This document shows, in pieces, positions 24,101 to 37,532 of a DNA stretch of 41,886 nt. The position numbers and the translations under genes are program-made. Position 1 is the first letter of the stretch, and every line of letters begins with the position of its first letter. The notes under the pieces are model-generated. The model worked only from the letters and a program-made list of their open reading frames with translations, was not told the DNA's origin and ran no database searches. The stretch covers positions 1-41,886 of the forward strand of contig CACOJX010000007.1 of assembly GCA_902627645.1 (NCBI GenBank). Reading direction: 5' to 3'. This stretch comes from an uncultured Pelagibacteraceae bacterium (GTDB lineage Bacteria; Pseudomonadota; Alphaproteobacteria; Pelagibacterales; Pelagibacteraceae).

Positions 24101-26056
24101 ATGAAGTTTCCAATTCTTTTACCAAATATATTTAACCACCCATTCACTTATGAGAGTAATTATAAATTAAAAATTGGTGATTTTGTTGAGGTCCCCTTTG
24201 GTAAATCAAATATTATAGGGGTTGTTTGGAATGAATTTGAAAAAAATAGTAAAAAAAATTTTAAGATAAAAAAAGTAATAAAAAAAATAGAAATTCCTCA
24301 ATTAAAAAAAAAAACAATAGATTTTTTAAATTGGTTTGCTGAATACAATATTGTCCCAAAAGGAATGGCTTTAAAGCTTGTTTTATTAACTGGAAAACTT
24401 TCTAGGAATTTAGATGAAACATTATATGAGGATTTTAACTTTAATAGTAAAAGCAATTTTTTTCAATTAACAAAAGAGCAAAAAATTTCTTTGAAAGAGA
24501 TAAATCTTTCAAATCAAAACTTTAACGTTCATGTTTTACAAGGTACAACTGGCTCAGGCAAAACAATTGTATATTTTGAGGCTTTAAAAAAAATCTTACA
24601 AAAAGGAAATCAAGTATTAGTGATGTTACCAGAAATAGGTTTAACAACTCAATTTGAAAAAAAATTTATAGATTTTTTTGGTTTTAAGCCTGCAATATGG
24701 CATTCTGGTGTTACAAAAAAAAATAAAGAAATAATCTGGAGAGGAATAATTTCTGGAAAAATTAAAGTAGTTATTGGTGCTAGATCATCTTTATTTTTGC
24801 CTTTCAAGAAATTAGGATTAATTATAGTTGATGAGGAACACGACCAATCATATAAGCAAGACGAAGGAATAATATACAACGCTAGAGATATGGCTATATC
24901 TAGAGCATCATTTGAAAATATTCCCGTGAATTTAATTACAGCTGTCCCATCAGTTGAGACTTTCGAAAATATTAATAAAGGAAAATATATTGTCTCTAAA
25001 CTTAACCAAAGATATCAAAATGCTTCTTTACCAAATTATGAAATAATAAATTTAAATTATGCAAAATTAGATAAGCAATCATGGCTATCTAAAGAGATAA
25101 TCCAAAAAGTTAATTTTCATTTAGAGAAAAAAGATCAAGTTTTATTTTTTTTAAATAGAAGAGGGTTTTCTCCAAATGTTTTGTGTAAAAAATGTTATTA
25201 TAGTTTTTCATGTCCTAATTGCTCTATTAATTTAGTTTATCATAAAAATAGAAATGATTTATTATGCCATTATTGTGGATTTAAAACTTCTTTAGTGAGA
25301 AATTGTATTAAAGGTTCAAGTTGTGATTTTGTATTTAGTGGACCAGGAGTTGAAAGAATTTCAGAAGAAGTAAAAAAAAATTTTCCAACAAAAAAAATCG
25401 AAATTTTTTCAAGTGATACAATGAATAAAAAAAACTCAAAGGAGAAATTAGAAAAAATAACAAATAATGAAATTGAAATTTTAGTTGGTACTCAATTAAT
25501 CTCAAAAGGTTTTCATTTTCCAAGCTTGAATTGTATTGTCGTTGTTGATATTGATTTATCATCTCAGGGCCATGATTTAAGAAATGCTGAGAAGAATTTA
25601 CAATTATATCATCAGTTATCTGGTCGAGCAGGGAGAACAGGTAAATCCTCCACTGTTTATTTTCAAACATACAATTATGACTCAAAAAAAATTTTAGACA
25701 TCACACATAAAAACCCAGAAATTTTTTTAAAAAAAGAAATCGAGATAAGAAGAAAAAATAATCTACCACCTTTTCAAAGATTTATTTCTTTAATCCTGAC
25801 AGGAGAAAATGAAAATAAATTAGAAAAAGAGGCAATGAAATTTAAAATGTTTTTAGAAAAAAAAATAAATGGAAAAATTTTAGGTCCAGTCAACGCACCC
25901 ATATTTAGACTGAAAAGTAAATACCGAGTGCGACTGCTAATTAGAGGTCCAAAAACCCTCAAATTACAAAATTCGCTAGCTTTATTAATTTCAAAATACA
26001 GGTTTATCTCAGGAATAAAACTTTCAGTTGATGTTGATCCAATAAACTTTAATTAA
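24101..26056 (+). CDS. priA: Primosomal replication helicase PriA
   Basis: SF2 DNA helicase that reloads the replisome at stalled forks. Seen: N-terminal 3'-DNA-binding domain (FVEVPFGKSNIIGVVW), Walker A QGTTGSGKT, DEEHDQSYKQDEG, the zinc-binding insertion CKKC...CPNC...CHYC from C362, GTQLISKGFHFP and SGRAGRTGKSS. Odd: the fourth zinc pair, usually CPxC, reads C402-x5-C408 (NCIKGSSC). 651 residues, somewhat shorter than E. coli (about 730). The C-terminal region is present. Placement just before atpH is not functional linkage that I can infer. Confidence 0.95.
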   Translation: MKFPILLPNIFNHPFTYESNYKLKIGDFVEVPFGKSNIIGVVWNEFEKNSKKNFKIKKVIKKIEIPQLKKKTIDFLNWFAEYNIVPKGMALKLVLLTGKLSRNLDETLYEDFNFNSKSNFFQLTKEQKISLKEINLSNQNFNVHVLQGTTGSGKTIVYFEALKKILQKGNQVLVMLPEIGLTTQFEKKFIDFFGFKPAIWHSGVTKKNKEIIWRGIISGKIKVVIGARSSLFLPFKKLGLIIVDEEHDQSYKQDEGIIYNARDMAISRASFENIPVNLITAVPSVETFENINKGKYIVSKLNQRYQNASLPNYEIINLNYAKLDKQSWLSKEIIQKVNFHLEKKDQVLFFLNRRGFSPNVLCKKCYYSFSCPNCSINLVYHKNRNDLLCHYCGFKTSLVRNCIKGSSCDFVFSGPGVERISEEVKKNFPTKKIEIFSSDTMNKKNSKEKLEKITNNEIEILVGTQLISKGFHFPSLNCIVVVDIDLSSQGHDLRNAEKNLQLYHQLSGRAGRTGKSSTVYFQTYNYDSKKILDITHKNPEIFLKKEIEIRRKNNLPPFQRFISLILTGENENKLEKEAMKFKMFLEKKINGKILGPVNAPIFRLKSKYRVRLLIRGPKTLKLQNSLALLISKYRFISGIKLSVDVDPINFN

Positions 26057-26091
26057 AACCCAAAAAAAACAGTTTTTTACCAACGTGTTAC

Positions 26092-26119
26092 TTGAAGACT
26101 AATAGGGCATGTGTTAATT
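26092..26119 (+). promoter_or_regulatory. Possible sigma70 promoter for the atp operon
   Basis: The 108-base gap between priA and atpH is the longest + strand gap before the metX-hisC region. It holds TTGAAG at 26092-26097 and TTAATT at 26114-26119 with 16 bases between, giving a predicted start near 26126. In an AT-rich genome such matches are frequent, so this is weak evidence supported mainly by position at the head of the atp genes. Confidence 0.3.
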
Positions 26120-26164
26120 AATGCGTGAATTTAAAAATAATCACAGACATTTTAAAGGTTTAAA

Positions 26165-26722
26165 TTGAGTAAAAATAAGGGATTTTCTGATACTTCAGCT
26201 AATAGATATTCTTTAGCCTTATATGAATTAGCACATGAGTCGAATTCATTATCTAAGATTGAAGAAAATTCAAATGCACTTTTAAATTTTATATATAATA
26301 ATAAAGATTTTAGTAATTTAGTAAAAGATCCTACAATCAATAGAGAAGTTTTAACAAACATCATTAACAAAATGTCTGAAAGTTCAAAATTAGAGAATTT
26401 GTTCAAAAATTTTTTAAATTTTTTAATTTCAAAAAGAAGATTTTTTTTTGTAGAACAAATTTTAAAAAGCTTTCTTGAAATTTGCTCAAGTAAGAGAGGG
26501 GAACTAAAAGCAATGATTAAGTCCGCTAAAGAATTAACTCAAGATGAAATTAGTAAGATTACAGAGGAATTATCTAATAACTTTAATTCAAAGATTAAAT
26601 TAGATTATAGTTATGATAAAAATTTAATTGGAGGTTTAATTGTTCAAGTTGGAAGTATAATGATAGACACTTCTATTAAAAATAAATTACAACAAATTGA
26701 AAACAGAATGATAGAGGCATAA
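26165..26722 (+). CDS. atpH: ATP synthase F1 delta subunit
   Basis: Stator subunit linking F1 to the b subunits (OSCP homologue). Seen: [13 protein letters not shown], an alpha-helical N-domain, then [36 protein letters not shown] and [15 protein letters not shown]. 185 residues, normal. The start is TTG at 26165: an AAAGG ribosome site (26154-26158) lies six bases upstream and the N-terminus [22 protein letters not shown] fits when read to the family start. First gene of the F1 operon. Confidence 0.93.
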   Translation: MSKNKGFSDTSANRYSLALYELAHESNSLSKIEENSNALLNFIYNNKDFSNLVKDPTINREVLTNIINKMSESSKLENLFKNFLNFLISKRRFFFVEQILKSFLEICSSKRGELKAMIKSAKELTQDEISKITEELSNNFNSKIKLDYSYDKNLIGGLIVQVGSIMIDTSIKNKLQQIENRMIEA

Positions 26723-26723
26723 T

Positions 26724-28259
26724 ATGGAAATTAATCCTTCAGAAGTAACAAAAATCTTAAAAGAACAAATTAAAAATTTTGGAGAGAAAGCTGAGATATC
26801 TGAAGTAGGACAAGTTCTATCTGTTGGTGATGGTATTGCAAGAATTTATGGTTTAGATAACGTTCAAGCAGGTGAGATGGTAGAGTTCTCAGATGGCTCT
26901 AAGGGCATGGCCTTAAACCTAGAAAGTGAAAATGTTGGAGTTGTAATTTTTGGAGATGATCGAAATATTAAAGAAGGCGATGTCGTTAAAAGAACTGGAA
27001 GTATTGTAGATACACCGGTTGGCAAAGAATTATTAGGAAGAGTTGTTGATGGATTAGGTAATCCGATTGATGGCAAGGGACAATTAGATAAGGCGATAAA
27101 AAAAAGCAGAGTAGAGGTTAAAGCCCCAGGAATTATTCCGAGACAGTCTGTAAGTGAACCGATGCAAACAGGCCTTAAATCAATAGATAGTCTTGTTCCT
27201 ATTGGAAGAGGGCAGCGTGAATTAATTATTGGTGATAGACAAACAGGAAAAACAGCAGTTGCAGTCGATGCTATAATTAATCAGAAAAAAATCAATGAGT
27301 CTGGAGATGAAAAACAAAAACTTTATTGTATTTATGTTGCTATTGGCCAAAAAAGATCAACAGTAAGGCAAATTCAAAAAACATTAGAGGAAGCTGGAGC
27401 AATGGAATATACAACTATCGTAGCAGCCACAGCATCAGACTCTGCACCATTACAATTTTTAGCTCCTTATACCGGTTGTACTATGGGAGAATATTTTAGA
27501 GACAATGGAATGCATGCATTAATAATTTATGATGATTTATCTAAACAAGCAGTAGCTTATAGACAAATGTCACTTATTTTAAGGAGACCTCCTGGTAGAG
27601 AAGCGTATCCAGGAGATGTATTTTATCTTCATAGTAGATTATTAGAAAGAGCTGCAAAACTTAGTGATGAACACGGTGGAGGCTCTTTAACAGCTCTTCC
27701 GATTATTGAAACTCAAGGTGGAGATGTATCGGCTTATATTCCAACGAATGTAATTTCTATCACAGATGGACAAATTTTTTTAGAAACAGAATTATTTAAC
27801 CAAGGTATAAGACCTGCGATTAACGTTGGATTATCTGTTTCAAGAGTTGGTTCTGCTGCTCAAACCAAAGCAATGAAAAAAGTTTCAGGCTCAATGAAAC
27901 TTGAACTGGCACAGTACAGAGAAATGGCAGCTTTCGCACAGTTTGGTTCTGATTTAGATGCTTCAACACAACAACTTTTGAATAGAGGTTCAAAATTAAC
28001 GGAGCTTTTAAAACAAAAACAGTACTCACCGATGACAGTAGCTGAACAAGTAATCTCAGTTTTTTGTGGAGTAAAAGGATATTTAGATGATATTGAGTTA
28101 AAAGATATAGCTGATTTTGAAAATAAGATTATTGAAAAGTGTAAATCTGATAGACCTGAAATAATCAATTCTATTTTAAGCTCTGGAAAACTTGAGGAAG
28201 AAACTGAAAAAAGTTTGAAAGATGTAATTACTAACTTAAAAAAAACATTTAAATCGTAA
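26724..28259 (+). CDS. atpA: ATP synthase F1 alpha subunit
   Basis: Non-catalytic nucleotide-binding subunit of the F1 hexamer. Seen: beta-barrel N-domain with [20 protein letters not shown]-loop GDRQTGKT at 170-177, [41 protein letters not shown] (in parts) and the arginine-finger segment [14 protein letters not shown]. 511 residues, typical. One base separates it from atpH. Confidence 0.99.
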   Translation: MEINPSEVTKILKEQIKNFGEKAEISEVGQVLSVGDGIARIYGLDNVQAGEMVEFSDGSKGMALNLESENVGVVIFGDDRNIKEGDVVKRTGSIVDTPVGKELLGRVVDGLGNPIDGKGQLDKAIKKSRVEVKAPGIIPRQSVSEPMQTGLKSIDSLVPIGRGQRELIIGDRQTGKTAVAVDAIINQKKINESGDEKQKLYCIYVAIGQKRSTVRQIQKTLEEAGAMEYTTIVAATASDSAPLQFLAPYTGCTMGEYFRDNGMHALIIYDDLSKQAVAYRQMSLILRRPPGREAYPGDVFYLHSRLLERAAKLSDEHGGGSLTALPIIETQGGDVSAYIPTNVISITDGQIFLETELFNQGIRPAINVGLSVSRVGSAAQTKAMKKVSGSMKLELAQYREMAAFAQFGSDLDASTQQLLNRGSKLTELLKQKQYSPMTVAEQVISVFCGVKGYLDDIELKDIADFENKIIEKCKSDRPEIINSILSSGKLEEETEKSLKDVITNLKKTFKS

Positions 28260-28266
28260 TTATTAT

Positions 28267-30559
<2,293 letters not shown>

Positions 30560-30560
<1 letters not shown>

Positions 30561-30952
30561 TGAGCGAAGAATTTAAAATTGAAATAGTCAATCCAGAAAA
30601 ATCTTTTCTTCTGAAAGAAGATGTAACTGAAGTTATTGTCCCAGCTTTTGAAGGTGAAATGGGAATACTTAGAGATCACATTTCAATAATTTCATTTTTA
30701 AAACCAGGTATTATAACTATTAATTCGAAATCAGGAGAAGAGAAATTTTATGTGGAAGATGGAATAGTTGAATTTAAAAATAATAATTTATCTATCTTAA
30801 CAAGCACTATATTTAATCTAAAAGAAATAAAAAAAGATAAAATTCAGGATTTAATTAAAGATGCAGAGGAAACATTAAATAAACCAAGTATTAACGACCA
30901 ATCAAAATTTTTAATAGACCAGAAAATTGAAGTTCTAAGAACACTTAATTAA
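30560..30952 (+). CDS. atpC: ATP synthase F1 epsilon subunit
   Basis: Rotor/regulatory subunit with a beta-sandwich N-domain and helical hairpin. Seen: EIVNPEKSFLLKEDVTEVIVPAFEGEMGILRDH (in parts), the fold-typical GEMGIL and YVEDGIVEF, then a short Lys-rich helical end (KDAEETLNKPSINDQ). 130 residues. Its stop overlaps the 3' end of the convergent rppH by eight bases, leaving no space for a terminator between them. Confidence 0.95.
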
Positions 30953-31421
30953 TTATCTTTTTAATTTTTTCCTTTAGTTCTTGATATACATGAAGTTTAA
31001 AATCTACTACCACTTCTGTTAACATATTTAAATCTATCCATTTCCAATCTAAAAATTCAGGTTTATTAGTTTTTATATTAATTTCATTGTCATTACCTAA
31101 ATATCTCATCAGAAACCACTTTTGTTTTTGACCTTTATATTTCCCCTTCCATATTATGCCTAATAAACGTTTAGGAAGTTCATAGCTCATTATGCCATCA
31201 ATTTCTTGAATTAACTCTACATTTTTAATACTTGTTTCTTCTTCAAGTTCTCTAAATGCAGCATCCAACAGGTCTTCCCCATCATCTACTCCACCCTGAG
31301 GCATCTGCCAATAATTTTTAGGGTTATCAATTCTTTTAGCTACAAAAATTTTATTTTCTTTATTTAAAACAACAATACCAACACCATTTCTCAAAGGTAG
31401 ATTTCTAAATTTTTCATCCAT
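30945..31421 (-). CDS. rppH: RNA pyrophosphohydrolase (Nudix) RppH
   Basis: Removes pyrophosphate from mRNA 5' ends, triggering 5'-end-dependent decay. Seen: N-terminal LPLRNGVGIVVLNKENKIFVAKR, WQMPQGGVDDGED, the Nudix box G-x5-E-x7-REL-x-EE at 43-65 (GGVDDGEDLLDAAFRELEEE), and downstream WKGKYKGQKQKWFLMRYLG typical of RppH rather than other Nudix enzymes. 158 residues. Last gene of the leftward obgE-proBA-nadD unit. ATG start two bases from the ctpA stop. Confidence 0.94.
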   Translation of the reverse strand: MDEKFRNLPLRNGVGIVVLNKENKIFVAKRIDNPKNYWQMPQGGVDDGEDLLDAAFRELEEETSIKNVELIQEIDGIMSYELPKRLLGIIWKGKYKGQKQKWFLMRYLGNDNEINIKTNKPEFLDWKWIDLNMLTEVVVDFKLHVYQELKEKIKKIIN

Positions 31422-31422
31422 C

Positions 31423-32556
31423 TTATCCCTTAAGTAATTTAATTGCGTAATTTAATTGATTGTCTGTTTCGGTCTTAATCTGAAAATCATCAGTTTCTTC
31501 GCTTATTTCAATATCTGGAGATACTCCAACTTCAGAAATCGATTTTCCAGAGGGAAGATAATATTTAGCTATAGTCAGTCTAATTGCTCCTTTGTTTTTT
31601 AATGGAATTATAGATTGAACAGAGCCCTTCCCAAAACTATTTTCTCCTAATAAGACTGCTCTTTTATGATCTTGTAAAGCACCAGCAACAATTTCAGATG
31701 CAGAAGCTGACCCATAATTAATTAAAACAATTAAAGTTTTCCCACTAATTAGATCACCTTTTTTTGCAAACCATTTTCTATTTTCAGATGACTTTCTACT
31801 TTTTGTCGATACTATTTCACCATTATCTAAAAAAAAATCTGAAATATTTATTGCCTGAGAGAGCAAACCACCAGGATTATTTCTTAAATCAAGTATATAA
31901 GCTTTTGTTTCTTTATTTCTTTCAAGTTCGTTAATTCTTTTTTTGATTTGTGAACTACTGTTTTCATTAAATGAGGTCAATCTGATATATCCAATATTTT
32001 TTTCTAAAAGGTCAGATTTAACAGATTGAATTTGAATTATTTCTCTCACTATACTAAATTTCAATGCTTTTTTTTCGCCTCTTCTCCTAACAGTCAATTC
32101 TATGCCTGATCCAACGGGACCTCTCATTAATTCAACTGCCTCACTGAGTGATTTACCTTGAACTTGTGTTTCATTAATTTTAACAATATAGTCACCAGCT
32201 TTAATTCCAGCTCTTGATGCTGGTGTGTCATCTATTGGAGAAATAACTTTTACTACACCAGACTCCATGCTCACCTCAATTCCTAAACCTCCAAATTTTC
32301 CACTAGTTTCTGTTTGCATTTCATTAAATATTTCTGGAGACATATAAGCTGAATATGGATCTAAAGATTGTAGAAGGCCATTTATTGCAGAGTCCATGCT
32401 TTCAGATTGATTTATTTCATCCACATATTCTTTATTTATCTTTTCAAGAACTTCTCCAAACAAATCAATTTTTTTATAGATATCATTTTCTGAGGTATTA
32501 ACTTTTTGAAAAATTAGAATATTTAAAATTAATATTATTGATATTTTTTTTATCAT
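31423..32556 (-). CDS. ctpA: Carboxy-terminal processing protease (S41)
   Basis: Periplasmic tail-specific protease. Seen: N-terminal signal-like hydrophobic stretch (about 3-16, KKISIILILNILIF), a PDZ domain around 90-165 with GGLGIEVSMESGVVKV and AGIKAGDYIVKINE, then LDLRNNPGGLL and the catalytic Ser-Lys dyad S285 (GSASASE) and K310 (GENSFGKGSVQ), 25 residues apart as in Prc. 377 residues, shorter than the 400-450 of many alphaproteobacterial copies, lacking mainly the C-terminal tail. It overlaps rsfS by four bases (ATGA-type). Confidence 0.95.
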   Translation of the reverse strand: MIKKISIILILNILIFQKVNTSENDIYKKIDLFGEVLEKINKEYVDEINQSESMDSAINGLLQSLDPYSAYMSPEIFNEMQTETSGKFGGLGIEVSMESGVVKVISPIDDTPASRAGIKAGDYIVKINETQVQGKSLSEAVELMRGPVGSGIELTVRRRGEKKALKFSIVREIIQIQSVKSDLLEKNIGYIRLTSFNENSSSQIKKRINELERNKETKAYILDLRNNPGGLLSQAINISDFFLDNGEIVSTKSRKSSENRKWFAKKGDLISGKTLIVLINYGSASASEIVAGALQDHKRAVLLGENSFGKGSVQSIIPLKNKGAIRLTIAKYYLPSGKSISEVGVSPDIEISEETDDFQIKTETDNQLNYAIKLLKG

Positions 32557-32903
32557 ATAATTAGTTTTTCTTTTGGTATTAGTTCAGACCACATTTTTTC
32601 AAGTTCATAGAATTTCCTTTTTTCAGGGTGGAAAATGTGGACAATAAGATCTATACCGTCAACTAATTTCCATTCATTGCTATCCTTTCCTTCTATTTTA
32701 GAGTCCTTTATTCCATTGTCTTTAAATTTCTCCAAAACTTGTTCAGATAAAGATTGAATATGTCTTGAGGAAGTCCCGCTAGCAATGATCATAAAATCTG
32801 CCATAGAGCTTTTGTCTTTAAGATCTATACTTATTATGTCTTGAGCCTTGTTTGTATCGAGTGTTTTAATGATAATTTTTTTTAAATTTGAAATTTTATC
32901 CAT
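32553..32903 (-). CDS. rsfS: Ribosomal silencing factor RsfS
   Basis: Binds L14 on the 50S subunit and blocks subunit joining. Seen: IDLKDKSSMADFMIIASGTSSRHIQSL (in parts), the family core ADFMIIASGTSSRH, then EGKDSNEWKLVDGIDLIVHIFHPEKRKFYELEKMW, with the conserved W-x-L-x-D-x-x-D-x-x-V-H signature. 116 residues, normal. Normally followed by rlmH; here ctpA follows immediately. Confidence 0.94.
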   Translation of the reverse strand: MDKISNLKKIIIKTLDTNKAQDIISIDLKDKSSMADFMIIASGTSSRHIQSLSEQVLEKFKDNGIKDSKIEGKDSNEWKLVDGIDLIVHIFHPEKRKFYELEKMWSELIPKEKLII

Positions 32904-32920
32904 TAATTAATTAAAGATTA

Positions 32921-33442
32921 TCAAATTTTTCTTAATTGAGAAGATGAAATATTGACTTTATTGAAATCTATAAATTTCAATTTTTCTCTATTTAGGCTTT
33001 TATATGTCTTTGAATTTAATGACTTTTTTTTATATCCATGTCGGTCGAATACTATTATGTAGCATTTTTGAGAAATTGTCTTCCATTTGTACCATTTATG
33101 AAAATTAATTAAATTATCTGCACCCATTATTAAATAAATCTCTTTTTTACCATCTTTAGTTAAAAAATTTATTAAGTTAATTGTTTTATTCGATTTGAGC
33201 TTATTTTCAAAAAACCTTACTTCAATAAAATCTTTTTTTTTGATTATTTTTTTACATAGTTTTATTCTTGTTGAAAGATCGTATTTACTTATTTTCTTAA
33301 AAGGATTTTTTTTAGTAATTGCCCAAATTATCTTTTTTAGCTTGAATCTCTTTATAGCCTCTTTTGATATTGCTAAATGACCTTTATGAGCTGGATCAAA
33401 AGAACCGCCCAAAATACCAATTTTACTTTTTTTTTTATTCAA
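32921..33442 (-). CDS. nadD: Nicotinate-nucleotide adenylyltransferase NadD
   Basis: Adenylates nicotinate mononucleotide in NAD synthesis. Seen: nucleotidyltransferase motif GILGGSFDPAHKGHLAIS with the HxGH box, AITKKNPFK, YLIMGADNLINFHKW, and near the end NISSSQLRKI (the ISSTxIR motif). Its 173 residues stop immediately after that motif, whereas usual NadD carries 10-30 more residues. Start is TTG at 33442, one base after proA ends; no ATG is available upstream of the motif. No frame continues the missing tail, so I read it as natural shortening. Confidence 0.9.
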   Translation of the reverse strand: MNKKKSKIGILGGSFDPAHKGHLAISKEAIKRFKLKKIIWAITKKNPFKKISKYDLSTRIKLCKKIIKKKDFIEVRFFENKLKSNKTINLINFLTKDGKKEIYLIMGADNLINFHKWYKWKTISQKCYIIVFDRHGYKKKSLNSKTYKSLNREKLKFIDFNKVNISSSQLRKI

Positions 33443-33443
33443 A

Positions 33444-34693
33444 TTATTTCCTTATTTTACCTTTACTTGTAACTTTATATTTATATGAAACGAGTTGGTT
33501 TAAACCTACAGGTCCTCGAGGTGGTAGAGTGTTTGTTGAAATTCCCACTTCACCACCAAAGCCAAATTCGCCACCATCAGCGAATTGAGTAGATGTATTA
33601 TGCATTGCGATTGAACTTTTTATCTTGTCTAAAAATTTTTTAGATGTTTTGATGTTTTCTGTAATTATACAATCTGTATGCATAGTTCCATATTTATTAA
33701 TATGATTTATTGCTTCTTCCACATTTTTTACTGATTTAACAGACACAATTGGTGATAAATATTCTTTTGACCAATCTTTAAGAGAGGCTTTTTTAATTTT
33801 TTTGTCATAAAATTTTCTAATTTTATTATCACCAATAATTTTACAACCATTGATCTCCAGTTTTTTTAAAATTTTAATTCCAAATTTTTTGATTATTTTT
33901 TCATGTAAAAGAATTGTTTCTGTAGCACCACAAATTGATGTGTTTCTTAATTTAGCATTATAAATTATTTTTTCAGCTAATGTCGGATTTGCGTCGATAT
34001 CCACATAGGAATGACAAATACCTTCCAAGTGTCCGATTGTTGGAACAGATGAAAGGTTTTGCACTTTTTTAACTAATTTTTTTCCACCTCTTGGAATAAT
34101 TACATCAACGAATTTGTTCATTTTTGTTAATAAAAAATCTACTACTTTTCTATTTTTAACTCCTATAAATTGAACATAATTTTCATCTACATTATTTTTT
34201 TTAAGTGATTTTCTAAATAATTTTGACAATATAAGATTTGAATAAAATGCTTCAGAACCACCTTTTAAGATTACTGAATTTCCAGATTTAAAGCATAAAG
34301 AAGCTACATCAGATGTAACATTGGGCCTACTTTCATAGATTACCCCGATAACACCTATGGGAATAGATATTCTTGAAATATTTAAACCATTAGGTCTACT
34401 CCATTTTTCTAACACTTTATTAGTTGGGTCTTTCAATTTTATAATTTGATTTATTGAGTTTATTATATCAAAAATTTTTTTTTCATTAAGAACAAGTCTT
34501 TGTATTAAATTTTCTCTTATCTTTTTATTACGTGCATTTTTGATATCTCTTTTATTTGCTTTAATTATCAATAACTTATTTTTCTTAATAAAATTACAAT
34601 AATCTTTTAAAACTTTATTTTTTTTCTTTAAGTCTAATTGGGACTCAAATGCCTTTTTGGATTTTGCTCCGATTTTTTCTAATAAATTTTTCA

Positions 34694-34694
<1 letters not shown>
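33444..34694 (-). CDS. proA: Gamma-glutamyl phosphate reductase
   Basis: NADPH-dependent reduction of glutamyl-5-phosphate in proline synthesis. Seen: PIGVIGVIYESRPNVTSDVASLCFKSGNSVILKGGSEA (in parts), GVKNRKVVDFLL, FVDVIIPRGGKKLV, GHLEGICHSYVD, the active-site Cys in NTSICGATETIL, and DGGEFGFGGEVGISTNTLPPRGPVG. I start at ATG 34694, which overlaps the proB stop (TGATG); a TTG one codon earlier is also possible. 416 residues, normal. Confidence 0.97.
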
Positions 34695-36782
<2,088 letters not shown>

Positions 36783-36800
36783 CTAATATTAGTTGCACTA

Positions 36801-37055
36801 TTAATTGGGTTTTACTGAAACAAAAGTTCTATCTGATTTAGTTTTTTTAAAAACTACTTTGCCTTTTACAACTGAAAAAATTGAATGATCTTTACCCATA
36901 CCTACATTTTCACCAGGAAAAATCTTTGTACCTCTTTGTCTTACAATTATGTTACCAGGCACCACAGTTTCACCACCATATTTTTTAACACCAAGTCTTC
37001 TTCCAGCACTATCTCTTCCATTCCTTGATGAACCACCTGCTTTTTTTGTTGCCAT
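36801..37055 (-). CDS. rpmA: 50S ribosomal protein L27
   Basis: Peptidyl-transferase-centre protein. Seen: [41 protein letters not shown] (in parts), [19 protein letters not shown] and [11 protein letters not shown]. 84 residues, normal, with no N-terminal cleavable extension. 13 bases after rplU. Confidence 0.98.
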   Translation of the reverse strand: MATKKAGGSSRNGRDSAGRRLGVKKYGGETVVPGNIIVRQRGTKIFPGENVGMGKDHSIFSVVKGKVVFKKTKSDRTFVSVKPN

Positions 37056-37068
37056 AATATATTCCTAT

Positions 37069-37473
37069 TTATTTACTCACTTCTTTCTTAGTCACTTCCT
37101 TTTTTTTCAAAGTTGGTTTAGAGATTTTTTCAGCTTCAGACAAAACCTTACCATCTTTTGAAAAAATTTTATTTATTCTTATCATAGAATATTCTTGTCT
37201 ATGACCATTTTTCCGTCTTGAATTTTGTCTTCTCCTTTTTTTGAATATTAAAACTGTTCTATTTTTGCTATTCTTAATTAGGTTTGCCTCTACTTTTGCA
37301 CCTTGAACTGTTGGATAACCAATTTCAATAACTTTATTATCTCCGTAAGCAAGAATTTCCTTAAATTCTATCTTAGAGTCTGATTTTAAGTCTGGTAGTT
37401 TTTCTATTTTTAAAATTTCTCCAGATTTAACTTTATACTGTTTTCCACCCGTTTTTATTACTGCGTATGACAT
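37069..37473 (-). CDS. rplU: 50S ribosomal protein L21
   Basis: Large-subunit protein. Seen: SYAVIKTGGKQYKVKSGEIL, a beta-barrel with PTVQGAKVEANLIKN, and the signature FKKRRRQNSRRKNGHRQEYS followed by MIRINKI. 134 residues against about 103 in E. coli; the extra C-terminal tail is Lys/Glu-rich (KKKEVTKKEVSK), like that of L19 here. First gene after the promoter at 37499-37526. Confidence 0.98.
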   Translation of the reverse strand: MSYAVIKTGGKQYKVKSGEILKIEKLPDLKSDSKIEFKEILAYGDNKVIEIGYPTVQGAKVEANLIKNSKNRTVLIFKKRRRQNSRRKNGHRQEYSMIRINKIFSKDGKVLSEAEKISKPTLKKKEVTKKEVSK

Positions 37474-37498
37474 AAGCTATATGAAATTTAATTATCGC

Positions 37499-37526
37499 AA
37501 TATAATGGGAGCATCTTTTTAGTCAA
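37499..37526 (-). promoter_or_regulatory. Sigma70-like promoter for rplU-rpmA-obgE
   Basis: On the minus strand TTGACT (37526 to 37521) is followed 16 bases later by TATATT (37504 to 37499), one of the best matches in the window, placing transcription start near 37492 and a short leader of about 19 bases before the rplU ATG. It lies in the 59-base gap after gloB. Confidence 0.6.
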
Positions 37527-37532
37527 GCTTAT

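Noticed and set aside
26062-26078. AAAAAAC-A-GTTTTTT inverted repeat after priA as a rho-independent terminator
   Set aside because: One-base loop and nearly all A-T pairs; too weak to be a credible intrinsic terminator, and likely chance in AT-rich DNA.
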